From the NCBI GenBank assembly GCA_014360995.1, contig JACIWL010000012.1:1-42823 (forward strand): 42,823 nt of DNA. Reading direction: 5' to 3'. Origin of the DNA: Candidatus Bipolaricaulota bacterium (GTDB taxonomy: Bacteria > Bipolaricaulota > Bipolaricaulia > Bipolaricaulales > Bipolaricaulaceae). A program made the position numbers and the translations under genes. The number at the start of each line of letters is the position of its first letter. Position 1 is the stretch's first letter. Below are positions 23,590-31,819 of the stretch, piece after piece. Under the pieces are notes generated by a model, which was not told the origin of the DNA, made no database searches, and saw only the letters and a program-made list of their open reading frames with translations.

Positions 23590-24305
23590 TCTTCGGGTAC
23601 TTTTCCTGCCTCTGCCGGCGGAATTTTTAGTCTCAAAAGGTCGGGTCTATTTCGCAGGGTCTTCTTCCAAGCCTCTTTTTCCCGGAAGCGCCGGATGCGC
23701 GCGTGATCCCCGGAAAGGAGGACGTCGGGGACGGGGATTCCCCGGAAGACGCGGGGCCGGGTGTACTGGGGGAAGCCCAATCTCGGCCCCACATAAAAGG
23801 AGTCGGTGGCCACGGAGTCGTAGCGGCCCACCACGCCCGGGACCATGCGGGCCGTGGTCTCCACCACCACCGCTGCGGCAAGCTCCCCGCCCGCCAGGAC
23901 AAAATCCCCGATGGAAAGCTCTAGATCACAAAAAGAAAGGACCCGCTCGTCCACCCCCTCATAGCGGCCGCAGAGGAGCACCAGGGCCTTCTTTTGCGCG
24001 AATTTCTTGGCCCAAGTTTGGTTGAAAAGAACCCCTTGGGCGGAAAGGAGGACCACAAAGGGCTTGAACCCCACCTCGCGGGTGATGGCCTCCACCGCCC
24101 GGAAGAAGGGCTCCGGCCGCATGACCATCCCCGCTCCGCCCCCGAACGGCCGGTCATCTACAATCCCCCGGGGATCGGGAGAGAAAGCCCGAAGATCATG
24201 GAGATGGATCTCGATGAGCCCCTTCTCCTGGGCGCCAAGGAGGATCCCCTGGGAGAAAAAGGGCTCGAGCATCTCCGGGAAGATGGTGACGACGTCGAAC
24301 CTCAT
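23586..24305 (-). CDS. trmD: tRNA (guanine-N1)-methyltransferase
   Basis: A 239-residue TrmD, which methylates G37 of tRNAs with SAM. It begins MRFDVVTIFPEMLEPFF, has the DDRPFGGGAGMVM loop, and the trefoil-knot SAM site in LLCGRYEGVDERV and ELSIGDFVLAGGELAA. The C-terminal helical part (VLLSGDHARIRRFREKEA) binds the tRNA. Start chosen at ATG 24305, which overlaps the khpA stop; TTG 24311 is the only nearby alternative. rimM, often found between rpsP/khpA and trmD, is absent here. Confidence 0.96.
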   Translation of the reverse strand: MRFDVVTIFPEMLEPFFSQGILLGAQEKGLIEIHLHDLRAFSPDPRGIVDDRPFGGGAGMVMRPEPFFRAVEAITREVGFKPFVVLLSAQGVLFNQTWAKKFAQKKALVLLCGRYEGVDERVLSFCDLELSIGDFVLAGGELAAAVVVETTARMVPGVVGRYDSVATDSFYVGPRLGFPQYTRPRVFRGIPVPDVLLSGDHARIRRFREKEAWKKTLRNRPDLLRLKIPPAEAGKVPED

Positions 24306-24523
24306 CGCCAATCGACGATGACCTCGCGGCCAAGCCTCTTTCCGATGCGCTCCACCACCAAGGAGAGGGCGTTTTTATCGCGCTCGGAGAGGTTTTTCTG
24401 GTCCGGCCCCGACACCGAAAAGAGGAGGAGATCTATTCCGCCGCAGCGAATGTGCTCAATTTTCGCCTCGCTTGGGCGGGTGACGATGGATCTAATTAGG
24501 TAGCGGCTGATTTCCAGAATCAC
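24302..24523 (-). CDS. khpA: KhpA-like KH-domain protein with degenerate GXXG loop
   Basis: A 73-residue protein from GTG 24523 (TTG 24535 is the longer alternative) lying between rpsP and trmD, exactly where KhpA is usually found. ILEISRYLIRSIVTRPSEA matches the KhpA N-terminal helix and KRLGREVIVDWR the last strand. The central helix-turn-helix of the KH fold normally contains G-K-x-G, the RNA backbone clamp; here the aligned stretch is NLSERDKNALSLVVER, without either glycine. It may bind RNA poorly or through another surface. The overlap with rpsP is 32 bases. The symbol is assigned by position and partial similarity. Confidence 0.65.
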   Translation of the reverse strand: MILEISRYLIRSIVTRPSEAKIEHIRCGGIDLLLFSVSGPDQKNLSERDKNALSLVVERIGKRLGREVIVDWR

Positions 24524-24797
24524 TGGGCTTGCCAAACCTCCACTCGTGCCAGGCCTTCATCACGCCCGCGCGGGAAAGGAGGCGTCGCGCGGCCTCTGTG
24601 GGCTGCGCCCCTTTCTTAAGCCACTCCAATGCCCGCTCCACATCCAAAGAGAGCTCGTCGGTGGCGCTCAGGGGATGATAGTGCCCAACGACGTCGATCA
24701 CCGCGCCGTCGCGCTTCGTCTCCTCCTCCACCACCACGATGCGATAGTGGGGCTCTTTTTTCTTCCCAACCCGCATGAGTCGGATTTTCACAGCCAT
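24492..24797 (-). CDS. rpsP: 30S ribosomal protein S16
   Basis: A 101-residue bS16. MAVKIRLMRVGKKKEPHYRIVVVEE is the typical start, followed by VGHYHP and the block ALEWLKKGAQPTEAARRLL. Length is slightly above average because of a polar C-terminal tail after the conserved core. It lies four bases downstream of ffh and overlaps khpA, giving the widespread ffh-rpsP-khpA-trmD order. Confidence 0.97.
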   Translation of the reverse strand: MAVKIRLMRVGKKKEPHYRIVVVEEETKRDGAVIDVVGHYHPLSATDELSLDVERALEWLKKGAQPTEAARRLLSRAGVMKAWHEWRFGKPSDSGNQPLPN

Positions 24798-24801
24798 AAC
24801 A

Positions 24802-26094
24802 TCACCTCGGAAACGGGAATTTTCCGCCCGGAATTTTTCCGTGCTTCAGCCCCTTAAGGAGCTTTTTGGCCTGCTCATATTCGGCCAAAAGGCGGTTTAC
24901 ATCCTGAACAGTGGTGCCGGAGCCGCGGGCGATGCGGCGCTTCCGGCTGGCCCCGATTATATGGGGATTGCGCCTCTCCTCAACGGTCATGGATTGGATG
25001 ATGGCCTTCATCTTTTTGAACTCCCGCTCCACTTCATCCTCTTTTGGGCGGGCAAAGCCGGGGAGGCGGGAGAGGAGCTGCTCCAGGGGGCCGGCCCGCC
25101 GCACCGCCTCCATTTGGGCCAAGAAATCCTCCAGGGTGAACTCCTCTTCCTTCAGGATCTTCTCGGCTTTGGCCGTGACCCCTGCTTCCTGGAGCTTTTC
25201 CACGAGGCCGGAGAGGTCGCCCAGGCCCAGGATGCGGTCGGCCATGCGGCCCGGCTCGAACGGCTCCAAATCCTCCGGCCGCTCCCCCACCCCCACGAAC
25301 ACGATGGGCAGGCGCAGCCGCGAAGGAAGGGAGAGGGCCGCCCCGCCGCGGGCATCGCCATCGAGTTTGGTGAGGACGATCCCCGTAAGTCCGAGGGGCA
25401 AAAACGCCTCCCCCATGCGGATTGCCTCCTGTCCCACCAACGCGTCCAGGACCAAAAGGACGTCGCTTGGCTTCACCAAGAAAAAGAGGTCAGCTAGAAA
25501 CGAAGGGGGAGGGGCGCCGGGCGGCGTCCCCGGGGTGTCCACAATCGCCACGTCCAAGACGGTCTTCTTGGCCTTTCCCAAAATTTGGGGAACCTGAGTA
25601 AGAGGGTCTTGGTCGGCGGACTCGAAGGGGATGCCGATTTTTTGGGCCAAAGTAGCTAGCTGTTCTGCCGCCGCTGGCCGCTCTGGGTCCGCAGAGACGA
25701 GGAGGGGGTTCCTTCCCCGCTTGCGCAGGTATTGCCCGAGTTTTCCGGCCGTCGTGGTTTTTCCTCCGCCGGCCGGCCCTACCAAGAGCACCACCGCCGG
25801 CCGGCCCGCAAGCTTTAGCTTTTGGGCCTCCCCGCCCATGACCCGCACCATCTCCTGCCGCACGATGGCCAAAAGCTGCTGGGCCGGGGACAGGGACTCC
25901 ACAAGCTTTTCCCCCACCGCCCGCTCCCGCACCCGCGAAAGGAGCTCCCGCACCACCTCGTGATGGACGTCCGCGGAGAGCAAAACCTCGCGGATTTCCC
26001 GAAGCCCTTCCTCCACATCGGCCTGAGTGAGGAGGCCTTTTCCCCGCAGGCGCTGGAAGACCTGGGTGAGGCGATCCGTTAAGGACTCGAACAC
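24802..26094 (-). CDS. ffh: Signal recognition particle GTPase Ffh, with altered G3 motif
   Basis: A 430-residue SRP54 homologue. The N domain is residues 1-85 and the G domain about 86-295: P-loop LLVGPAGGGKTTT at 103-115, SADPERPAAAEQL at 135-146, TKLDGDARGGAAL at 242-254 and GVGERPEDLEPFEP. The M domain ends with RKRRIARGSGTTVQDVNRLL, the RNA-binding helix. The G3 motif, almost invariably DTAGR, reads DTPGT (186-190) and is followed by PPGAPPPSF instead of the usual charged helix. The frame is intact, so this is a real protein variant. Ffh delivers signal-sequence proteins to FtsY at the membrane; no ftsY or SRP RNA is seen in the window. Confidence 0.94.
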   Translation of the reverse strand: MFESLTDRLTQVFQRLRGKGLLTQADVEEGLREIREVLLSADVHHEVVRELLSRVRERAVGEKLVESLSPAQQLLAIVRQEMVRVMGGEAQKLKLAGRPAVVLLVGPAGGGKTTTAGKLGQYLRKRGRNPLLVSADPERPAAAEQLATLAQKIGIPFESADQDPLTQVPQILGKAKKTVLDVAIVDTPGTPPGAPPPSFLADLFFLVKPSDVLLVLDALVGQEAIRMGEAFLPLGLTGIVLTKLDGDARGGAALSLPSRLRLPIVFVGVGERPEDLEPFEPGRMADRILGLGDLSGLVEKLQEAGVTAKAEKILKEEEFTLEDFLAQMEAVRRAGPLEQLLSRLPGFARPKEDEVEREFKKMKAIIQSMTVEERRNPHIIGASRKRRIARGSGTTVQDVNRLLAEYEQAKKLLKGLKHGKIPGGKFPFPR

Positions 26095-26103
26095 AAAAGC
26101 ATT

Positions 26104-27441
26104 CTACTTGCTCGACTTCATCCGCTCAAGGAAGTCCGTGGACAAAAATGCCCGCGCGAATTGGGGATGCCCGATCACGGAGAGGAGGAAGTCCCGGTTG
26201 GTTTTGACCCCGCTTATTTTGAAGCGGCGCAGGGCCGAATAGAGCCGGGTGCGGGCCTCCTCCCGGTCCTCGCCGTGGGCGATGACCTTGGCCAAAAGGG
26301 GATCGTAGTAGGGAAGCACGGGCATGCCTTGGTAGATGTGGGTGTCCACCCGCACCCCCATTCCTCCGGGAAGGGAGTGGATCCAAACGCGCCCTGTGGA
26401 GGGAAGGAAGTCCCGGTCCGGGTCCTCGGCGTTGATGCGGCACTCGATGGCATGCCCATAAAGCTCGATGTGTTCCTGCCGGTAGCCAAGGGGTTTTCCC
26501 TGGGCCACGCGCAGTTGCTCCCGGATAAGGTTTCGCCCCACAAGCATTTCCGACACGGGGTGCTCCACCTGGATGCGGGCGTTCAGCTCAATGAAATAAA
26601 AGTCCTCGCCATTCACGAGGAACTCCGCGGTGCCGGCGCCCACGTAGCCGATGTGCTCGGCCAGGCGCACTGCGGCCCGCGCGATCCGTTCCCTGAGCTT
26701 TGGGGACAGGGCGGGAGCGGGCGCTTCCTCCACGAGCTTCTGGTGCCGCCTTTGCACCGTGCAGTCCCGTGTTCCCCAGTGCACGACGTTCCCGAATTTG
26801 TCGGCGAGGATCTGCACCTCCACGTGGCGGGGCTCGGGGATATAGCGTTCGAGATACACCCGACCGTCGCCGAAGGCGAGCTCGGCCTCCTTTTTTGCCA
26901 GGGGAAAGAGGGCTTTGAGCTCTGCGGGAGTGCGTACAAGGCGAATGCCGCGGCCTCCTCCTCCGGCCGCGGCCTTGAGCAAAAGGGGATACCCCACCTC
27001 CTCCGCCCATTTTTGCGCCTCTTCCTCGTCGAGAAGGGGAGGGCTTCCTGGAAGGACCGGCAAACCCGCGCTTTTCGCTGCTTCCTTTGTGGCTACTTTA
27101 TCTCCGCAGAGGCGCAAGACCCGGGCCGGAGGCCCGATGAACGTGATCCCGTGGGCCTCGCAGATCTCCGCCAAATCCGGGTTTTCCGAGAGGAACCCGT
27201 AGCCGGGGTGAAGGGCATCGGCGCCGGTCACCTCACAGGCGGCGATGAGGGCGGGGATGGAAAGGTAAGAGCGGCGGGGATCGGCCGGGCCGATGCACAC
27301 CGCCTCCGGAGCCTCCCGCACATGTAAGGCCTCCCGCTCGGCCTCGGAGTACACGGCTACGGCAAAAAGGCCCTCCTCCCGACAGGCCTCGAGGATGCGC
27401 AGGGCAATCTCCCCGCGGTTGGCGATGAGGACCTTTTCCAT
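26104..27441 (-). CDS. accC: Acetyl-CoA carboxylase, biotin carboxylase subunit
   Basis: A 445-residue biotin carboxylase, which carboxylates biotin on AccB using ATP and bicarbonate. It begins MEKVLIANRGEIALRILEAC, has the HPGYGFLSENP motif, the glycine-rich ATP lid KAAAGGGGRGIRLV, and RDCTVQRRHQKLVEEAPAP plus the catalytic FIELNARIQVEHPVSE. The frame is open to 27576, but the Gly/Arg-rich extension is antisense of accB and is rejected. It starts two bases after the accB stop. accA and accD are not nearby, so the transferase half is elsewhere; use in another biotin enzyme cannot be excluded. Confidence 0.93.
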   Translation of the reverse strand: MEKVLIANRGEIALRILEACREEGLFAVAVYSEAEREALHVREAPEAVCIGPADPRRSYLSIPALIAACEVTGADALHPGYGFLSENPDLAEICEAHGITFIGPPARVLRLCGDKVATKEAAKSAGLPVLPGSPPLLDEEEAQKWAEEVGYPLLLKAAAGGGGRGIRLVRTPAELKALFPLAKKEAELAFGDGRVYLERYIPEPRHVEVQILADKFGNVVHWGTRDCTVQRRHQKLVEEAPAPALSPKLRERIARAAVRLAEHIGYVGAGTAEFLVNGEDFYFIELNARIQVEHPVSEMLVGRNLIREQLRVAQGKPLGYRQEHIELYGHAIECRINAEDPDRDFLPSTGRVWIHSLPGGMGVRVDTHIYQGMPVLPYYDPLLAKVIAHGEDREEARTRLYSALRRFKISGVKTNRDFLLSVIGHPQFARAFLSTDFLERMKSSK

Positions 27442-27443
27442 CC

Positions 27444-27833
27444 CTAAGCGGGCCTGAGGCGGAAGAGGGGCTGCCCGTACTCCACGGCCTCCCCCTCCTC
27501 CACGAGGATCTCCTCCACCACCCCGGCCACCTCCGCCCGCACCTCGTTCATCACCTTCATCGCCTCCACTATGCACAGGACCTGGCCGGGCTGGACAAAA
27601 TCCCCCACCTTCACGAAGGGGGGCTCACCGGGAGCGGGCCGGATCCAAAACGTCCCCACCACCGGGGAGCGCACGATGATCCCTTCCTTTTTGGTAAGAG
27701 GGGCTTCGAGGGGCGCGCGGGGGCCTGCGGCCCGCCGCAACGTAATCCGCCGCCCCTCCTCCTCCACCGTCAGCTCCACCAAGTCCTCCTCCCGCATAAG
27801 GGCGCAAAGCTTCTTGATCGCCTCTAAATCCAT
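27444..27833 (-). CDS. accB: Biotin carboxyl carrier protein of acetyl-CoA carboxylase
   Basis: A 129-residue AccB from ATG 27833, preceded by GGGGAGG. The N-terminus MDLEAIKKLCALMREEDLVE is the short AccB-specific helix region, followed by a Pro-rich linker (residues about 38-55) and the biotinyl domain with EAMKVMNEV, in which the Lys carries biotin. The AccB-specific thumb is partly kept (FWIRPAPGEPPFVKVGD). It leads the accB-accC operon and is divergent from the CNNM gene. Confidence 0.95.
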   Translation of the reverse strand: MDLEAIKKLCALMREEDLVELTVEEEGRRITLRRAAGPRAPLEAPLTKKEGIIVRSPVVGTFWIRPAPGEPPFVKVGDFVQPGQVLCIVEAMKVMNEVRAEVAGVVEEILVEEGEAVEYGQPLFRLRPA

Positions 27834-27874
27834 CGTCGTCCTCCCCAAACCAGCCTGAAACCTCTCCCTCTTGC

Positions 27875-27903
27875 CCTATAATAACGCCGCGAGGTGATGT
27901 AAA
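27875..27903 (-). promoter_or_regulatory. Candidate promoter of accB-accC
   Basis: On the minus strand TTTACA (27903-27898) and TATAGG (27880-27875) are 17 bases apart. The start site near 27868 gives a leader of about 35 bases with GGGGAGG before the ATG. It overlaps the divergent -10 box of the CNNM gene. Confidence 0.4.
27877..27882 (+). promoter_or_regulatory. -10 box for the CNNM operon
   Basis: A perfect TATAAT lies 23 bases before the GTG start at 27906, with CGAGGTGATG between as a likely ribosome binding region. No good -35 is present at 16-18 bases, so strength may depend on an activator. It would serve the long operon running to 36892. Confidence 0.45.
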
Positions 27904-27905
27904 GG

Positions 27906-29201
27906 GTGAGTATAGGCTCGCAAGTCTTTTTCCTCTTCGTCCTGCTTTTTCTTTCCGCTTTCTTTTCCGCCTCGGAGACGGCGCTGAGTTCCCTTTTTGA
28001 ACTGCGCATCCGCCACCTCCTCAAGACGAGCAAAGGGCGGAAAGCGAAAGCGTTGGAGCACCTTCTGCGCGACCCCAACGATCTCATCACCGCCTTGGTT
28101 TTGTGCAATAACCTAGTGAACGTGGGGGCCTCGGCTTTGGCCACCCTCCTCTTTTTGCGCCTCCTTCCCGCAGACGCCCCGGCCTATCTCACCGGCCTTG
28201 TGACCACGGCGGTGATGACTTTGCTCCTCCTTGTGATCGGGGAGGTGACCCCAAAGAGCCTGGCAAAGAACCGGCCGGAGGCCATCGGGCTTGGGGTGGT
28301 GGTGCCCGTGTGGTATCTCACGCGGGCCCTTCGCCCCCTGGTGCGGGCGCTTCGGGCCACCTCCACGGGGCTTGTAAAGCCGTTCGGTGTGGATCTTCTT
28401 ACTCGGGAGGGGCCGCCCATCACCCGCGACCAATTCCTCTCCCTCATTGAGGTGGCGGAGGAGCGTGGGGCCATCACTACCCAATTCGCGGAGATGATGC
28501 GCCGCATCCTCACCTTGGACCAGACCACCGCCGACGAGGTCATGGTCCCAAGGACGGACATCAAGGCCATTGAGGTGAACACCCCCATCCCGCAGGCCAT
28601 CGAATTCGTCGTCCGCGACGGCCACTCCCGCTACCCCGTGTACCGGGAGCGCCTGGACCAGGTGATCGGCATCCTCCACGCGAAAGACCTTTTGGCCCAT
28701 GCCAAGGGCGGTAACCCCCACGTCTCTTTGGCCTCCCTTCTTCGGCCGGTGATCTTCGTTCCCACCACAAAGCCGGTCAGCGCCCTTCTTCGGGAGTTCC
28801 AGCAGGAGCGGGCCCACATGGCCATCGTGGTGGACGAGTATGGCGGGGTGGCCGGCCTCGTCACCTTAGAGGACGTGCTGGAGGAGATCGTAGGGGAGAT
28901 CGAGGACGAGTACGACCGCCGCCGCCAGCGCACCCTCATCCGCCGCCTCTCCCCCACCGAGGCCCTCGTGGACGGCGACACCGAGGTGAAGCGCCTCAAC
29001 CGCACCCTGGGCCTCTCCCTCCCCGAGGAGGAAGCGGTGACCGTCGCCGGCTTGATCCTCGAGACGTTGGGCGATATACCGGAGCCCGGGACCAAACTGC
29101 AGTTTGGCTCAGTGGAGCTCATCGTAGAGGAGGCTACAGAGCGGGAAATTCAGACGGTGCGGGTTATTATTCTCCCCGAGCCAACCGCAAAGGAAAGCTA
29201 A
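27906..29201 (+). CDS. CNNM/CorC family transporter (DUF21, CBS pair, CorC_HlyC)
   Basis: A 431-residue hemolysin-like protein. Residues 1-180 are the DUF21 membrane domain, with FLSAFFSASETALSSL, LVLCNNLVNVGASALAT and IGEVTPKSLAKNRPE, motifs that line the ion site in CNNM/CorC magnesium transporters. Two CBS domains follow (TADEVMVPRTDIKAIE; HMAIVVDEYGGVAGLVTLED) and then a CorC_HlyC domain to the end. Family members export or exchange Mg2+ coupled to Na+. Start is GTG 27906. It is the first gene of the long operon; the peptidase gene follows 11 bases later. Confidence 0.9.
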   Translation: MSIGSQVFFLFVLLFLSAFFSASETALSSLFELRIRHLLKTSKGRKAKALEHLLRDPNDLITALVLCNNLVNVGASALATLLFLRLLPADAPAYLTGLVTTAVMTLLLLVIGEVTPKSLAKNRPEAIGLGVVVPVWYLTRALRPLVRALRATSTGLVKPFGVDLLTREGPPITRDQFLSLIEVAEERGAITTQFAEMMRRILTLDQTTADEVMVPRTDIKAIEVNTPIPQAIEFVVRDGHSRYPVYRERLDQVIGILHAKDLLAHAKGGNPHVSLASLLRPVIFVPTTKPVSALLREFQQERAHMAIVVDEYGGVAGLVTLEDVLEEIVGEIEDEYDRRRQRTLIRRLSPTEALVDGDTEVKRLNRTLGLSLPEEEAVTVAGLILETLGDIPEPGTKLQFGSVELIVEEATEREIQTVRVIILPEPTAKES

Positions 29202-29212
29202 AGGGGGGTTCC

Positions 29213-31816
29213 GTGAGGAAAGCGCTCTTTTTTGTTTTGGCCTTTTGTTTGGCCGCAGTTTCGGAGGAGATCCGCATTTCCGTGAAGTTCGACCCAGAAA
29301 CCCACGAGATTTATGGCACCCAGTGGATCGAGTTTACCGAGCCCAAAGAAGAAGCGTGGTTTGTGCTTTTAGCCAATCTTGGCCGGGAGAAAAACCCCTA
29401 CGTTTCCCCGCTCGTCCTGGATTCCACCTATGTTTTCGGTTTCGACCCGGCCTGGACGAAGATCGAGGAGGTGGTGTGGGAGCCAAGCGGGGAAGCCCTA
29501 GCCTACGAGCTTTTGCCCGCGCCGGCCACCATCCAAACTTACTCCTTACGGGATGTGATCATGCGCGTGGCCCTTCCCAAAGAGCCGGGAACCCTGCGCC
29601 TTTCCTTCCGCACCCGTTTTCCCCACGTGTGGATCGAGCCCGGAAGGTTTAGGGACATTTACACGTGGCGGTTTGGCTGGCACCCCATCCTCCTTCCGGA
29701 CCCGCCCGGGGAGAGCTTTCCCCTCGTCCTTCCTTTCCATCAGTACGAGGTGGAGCTCGTTTTGCCTGAGGGTTGGCGGGCGTTCCTCCCCGGGAGGATG
29801 AGCGCGGAGGGAAACGTACTCCGCACACAATTTCAGGGGCCGGTGAGCTCGGTGGCCCTTTATTTTGGTCCGGCCGAGCGGTTCCGCTCTTTTTCCCTGG
29901 CCGTGGGGGATCGCCTTTGGGAGGGGGTGGCCCTTCCCGGGGATGAGGCGAGCTTACGGGCCCTCCTCACCTGGGCCCCGGAGATCCTCGCTTGGTATGA
30001 GGAGCGCTTCGGCCCTTATCCTGAAGAGCGAATCCTTATCGTGGAGCATCCCACCGACCTGGGTGTGGCCTTCACCGCCGAAGGGATCATCTTCCTTCCC
30101 CGCTGGTTCTTCTTGCGGGAGGACCTCACCGCCCGCGGCACCCTCACCCGGCTTGGCCTCTTTATCCTCGCACATGAGCTTGCCCATCTTTGGTGGGGGC
30201 TTGGAGTAGGCGTGGACTTCGACGCGGAAAACTGGCTTTCCGAGGGCCTCTCCCAGTACCTCTCCATCTCCTGGTACGAGGAGAAATTCGGGGCCGAGGG
30301 AGGAAACGTCTTCGTCTTCGAGAGGAGGGGCCTGGGCGAGGAGCTCGTGGACTATGCCCTTGGTTTCATTAACCTCCGCCAGCACCTCACCGAGCTCCCC
30401 TATCTTCAGCTTGCGTTTTTGGGGTTCGATGAGGCGGTGGTGAAGCCCACGCGGGAGGTGCGCTACGATCAAGCTTCCGCCGACCGCATCTACAACAAGG
30501 GCTATCTTGTCCTAAGGGCTTTGGCCCATTTCGTAGGAGACGGCGTCTTCCAGCGGGCCCTGCGCCGCGCCGCCTCCGAATACCGGGGAAGAAGGCTTTC
30601 CGTTCAGGACTTCCAACGCCTTCTTTCCGAGGAAAGCGGCCGCGACCTTTCCCAGTTCTTCTCCGAGTGGGTTTTGGGTGAGGCCTGGGCCGACTACGGC
30701 ATTTCCGGGTTCCGTCGCGTTCCCGAAGAAAGGGGGTACAAGGTCGAGCTCTTCCTCACCTACCGGGGCACGGGGGTCCTTCCCGTTTCCATCGAGCTTC
30801 GCGGCCCGGAGGGGGAAAAGAAGACCTTGATCTGGGAGCCCACGGGCGCGGTGGAGGAGAGAATCGAAGCGTTTGTGGATTTTCCTGTCCTCGAGGTGGT
30901 CCTCGATCCTGAGCACCGCGTTTTGGACATCGACCGCCTCAATAACCGCTGGCCCCGCCGCTACGTTTTGGCCCTCAAAAATGATCTTCCTTTGGATGGC
31001 TATCTTGTTTCCGCCGGGCCAAGTGGAGCTTTTTCCGTGAGTTACCTCAATCACTTTGGCTTTGCCGTCTATCCCCAGGAGCTTTTGGTGGAGGGGTTTG
31101 TGAATTTCGGCCGGGAGGGCGGGCTTTCCGCTTGGGCCCAGGTCCAGGAAACCCTGATCGGCGCCATAAGCTTCACGAAAAACCTTTGGCATACCCCGCC
31201 CACCGGCTCCACCGCCACTTATTGGGAGAACGTGGGATCTTTGACCTTCTCCTTGGGCCGGATCCCCGCGTGGGCCTTTTCTTTGGGATTGACGTGGATG
31301 GAAACCGTAGCCCGCGCCCGTGCCAATGACACTTCGCTTTTGGTCGTACCGGGAGAGGGTTTTCGTCTTTCCCTTGTCCACACCGAGCTTTTCGCCCTGG
31401 CCCCCCACCTTTATCCCACCCTGACCATCTCGTTGGGTTTTGCCAGTCCCGCCCTTTCCCCGCGCTTTTGGCCGGCGTTGACGGAGCTCAGATCTCTCGC
31501 CCTTTCCGCTGAAGGAGCGCCCAGCGCCCGCCACAAGGCCGCCGCCATCCTGGGGATTTGGCTTCCCCCGACCATCCCCCACTATTCCCTGGCCCAGGCC
31601 GCCCTGGTCTCGGAGATCCGGCCGCGGGTCTTCCTCGGCGCCGGCCAGCTTTGGCACGAACCCCAGGACCGTCAAACTTACCTCGAGGTGGGCGGAGAGC
31701 TTTGGTTCACCTTAGAGGCTTTGGGCGGGCTCCTCCGCGTAGACGCTGTCCTTGGCCTTTCCTACCCCCTTCTTCCCGAAGGCCCGGTCCTCTTATACTT
31801 CGCCCTCGCGGGGTGA
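29213..31816 (+). CDS. M1-like zinc metallopeptidase with a barrel-like C-terminal region
   Basis: An 867-residue exported protein starting at GTG 29213 with a signal peptide (MRKALFFVLAFCLAAVSE). An M1-type beta domain is followed by the gluzincin catalytic site HELAHLWWG (H321, E322, H325) and E344 in NWLSEGLSQYL, giving HExxH-x18-E. The GAMEN exopeptidase motif of aminopeptidases is absent; the equivalent place reads LGVAFTAEGIIFL, so it may not be a classical aminopeptidase. From about residue 600 the sequence alternates hydrophobic and polar residues in short strands (AVSYLNHFGFAVYPQEL, TYLEVGGELWFTLEALGG) and ends in LLYFALAG, resembling part of an outer-membrane beta barrel. pheT follows three bases later, in the same operon. 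Confidence 0.8.
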   Translation: MRKALFFVLAFCLAAVSEEIRISVKFDPETHEIYGTQWIEFTEPKEEAWFVLLANLGREKNPYVSPLVLDSTYVFGFDPAWTKIEEVVWEPSGEALAYELLPAPATIQTYSLRDVIMRVALPKEPGTLRLSFRTRFPHVWIEPGRFRDIYTWRFGWHPILLPDPPGESFPLVLPFHQYEVELVLPEGWRAFLPGRMSAEGNVLRTQFQGPVSSVALYFGPAERFRSFSLAVGDRLWEGVALPGDEASLRALLTWAPEILAWYEERFGPYPEERILIVEHPTDLGVAFTAEGIIFLPRWFFLREDLTARGTLTRLGLFILAHELAHLWWGLGVGVDFDAENWLSEGLSQYLSISWYEEKFGAEGGNVFVFERRGLGEELVDYALGFINLRQHLTELPYLQLAFLGFDEAVVKPTREVRYDQASADRIYNKGYLVLRALAHFVGDGVFQRALRRAASEYRGRRLSVQDFQRLLSEESGRDLSQFFSEWVLGEAWADYGISGFRRVPEERGYKVELFLTYRGTGVLPVSIELRGPEGEKKTLIWEPTGAVEERIEAFVDFPVLEVVLDPEHRVLDIDRLNNRWPRRYVLALKNDLPLDGYLVSAGPSGAFSVSYLNHFGFAVYPQELLVEGFVNFGREGGLSAWAQVQETLIGAISFTKNLWHTPPTGSTATYWENVGSLTFSLGRIPAWAFSLGLTWMETVARARANDTSLLVVPGEGFRLSLVHTELFALAPHLYPTLTISLGFASPALSPRFWPALTELRSLALSAEGAPSARHKAAAILGIWLPPTIPHYSLAQAALVSEIRPRVFLGAGQLWHEPQDRQTYLEVGGELWFTLEALGGLLRVDAVLGLSYPLLPEGPVLLYFALAG

Positions 31817-31819
31817 ACG

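Noticed and set aside
26161-27327. 388-codon plus-strand open frame opposite accC
   Set aside because: accC is certain; the opposite frame shows only mirror-image composition.
27442-27576. Glycine/arginine-rich N-terminal extension of AccC
   Set aside because: It is antisense-frame reading of accB; biotin carboxylases start at MEKVLIANRGE.
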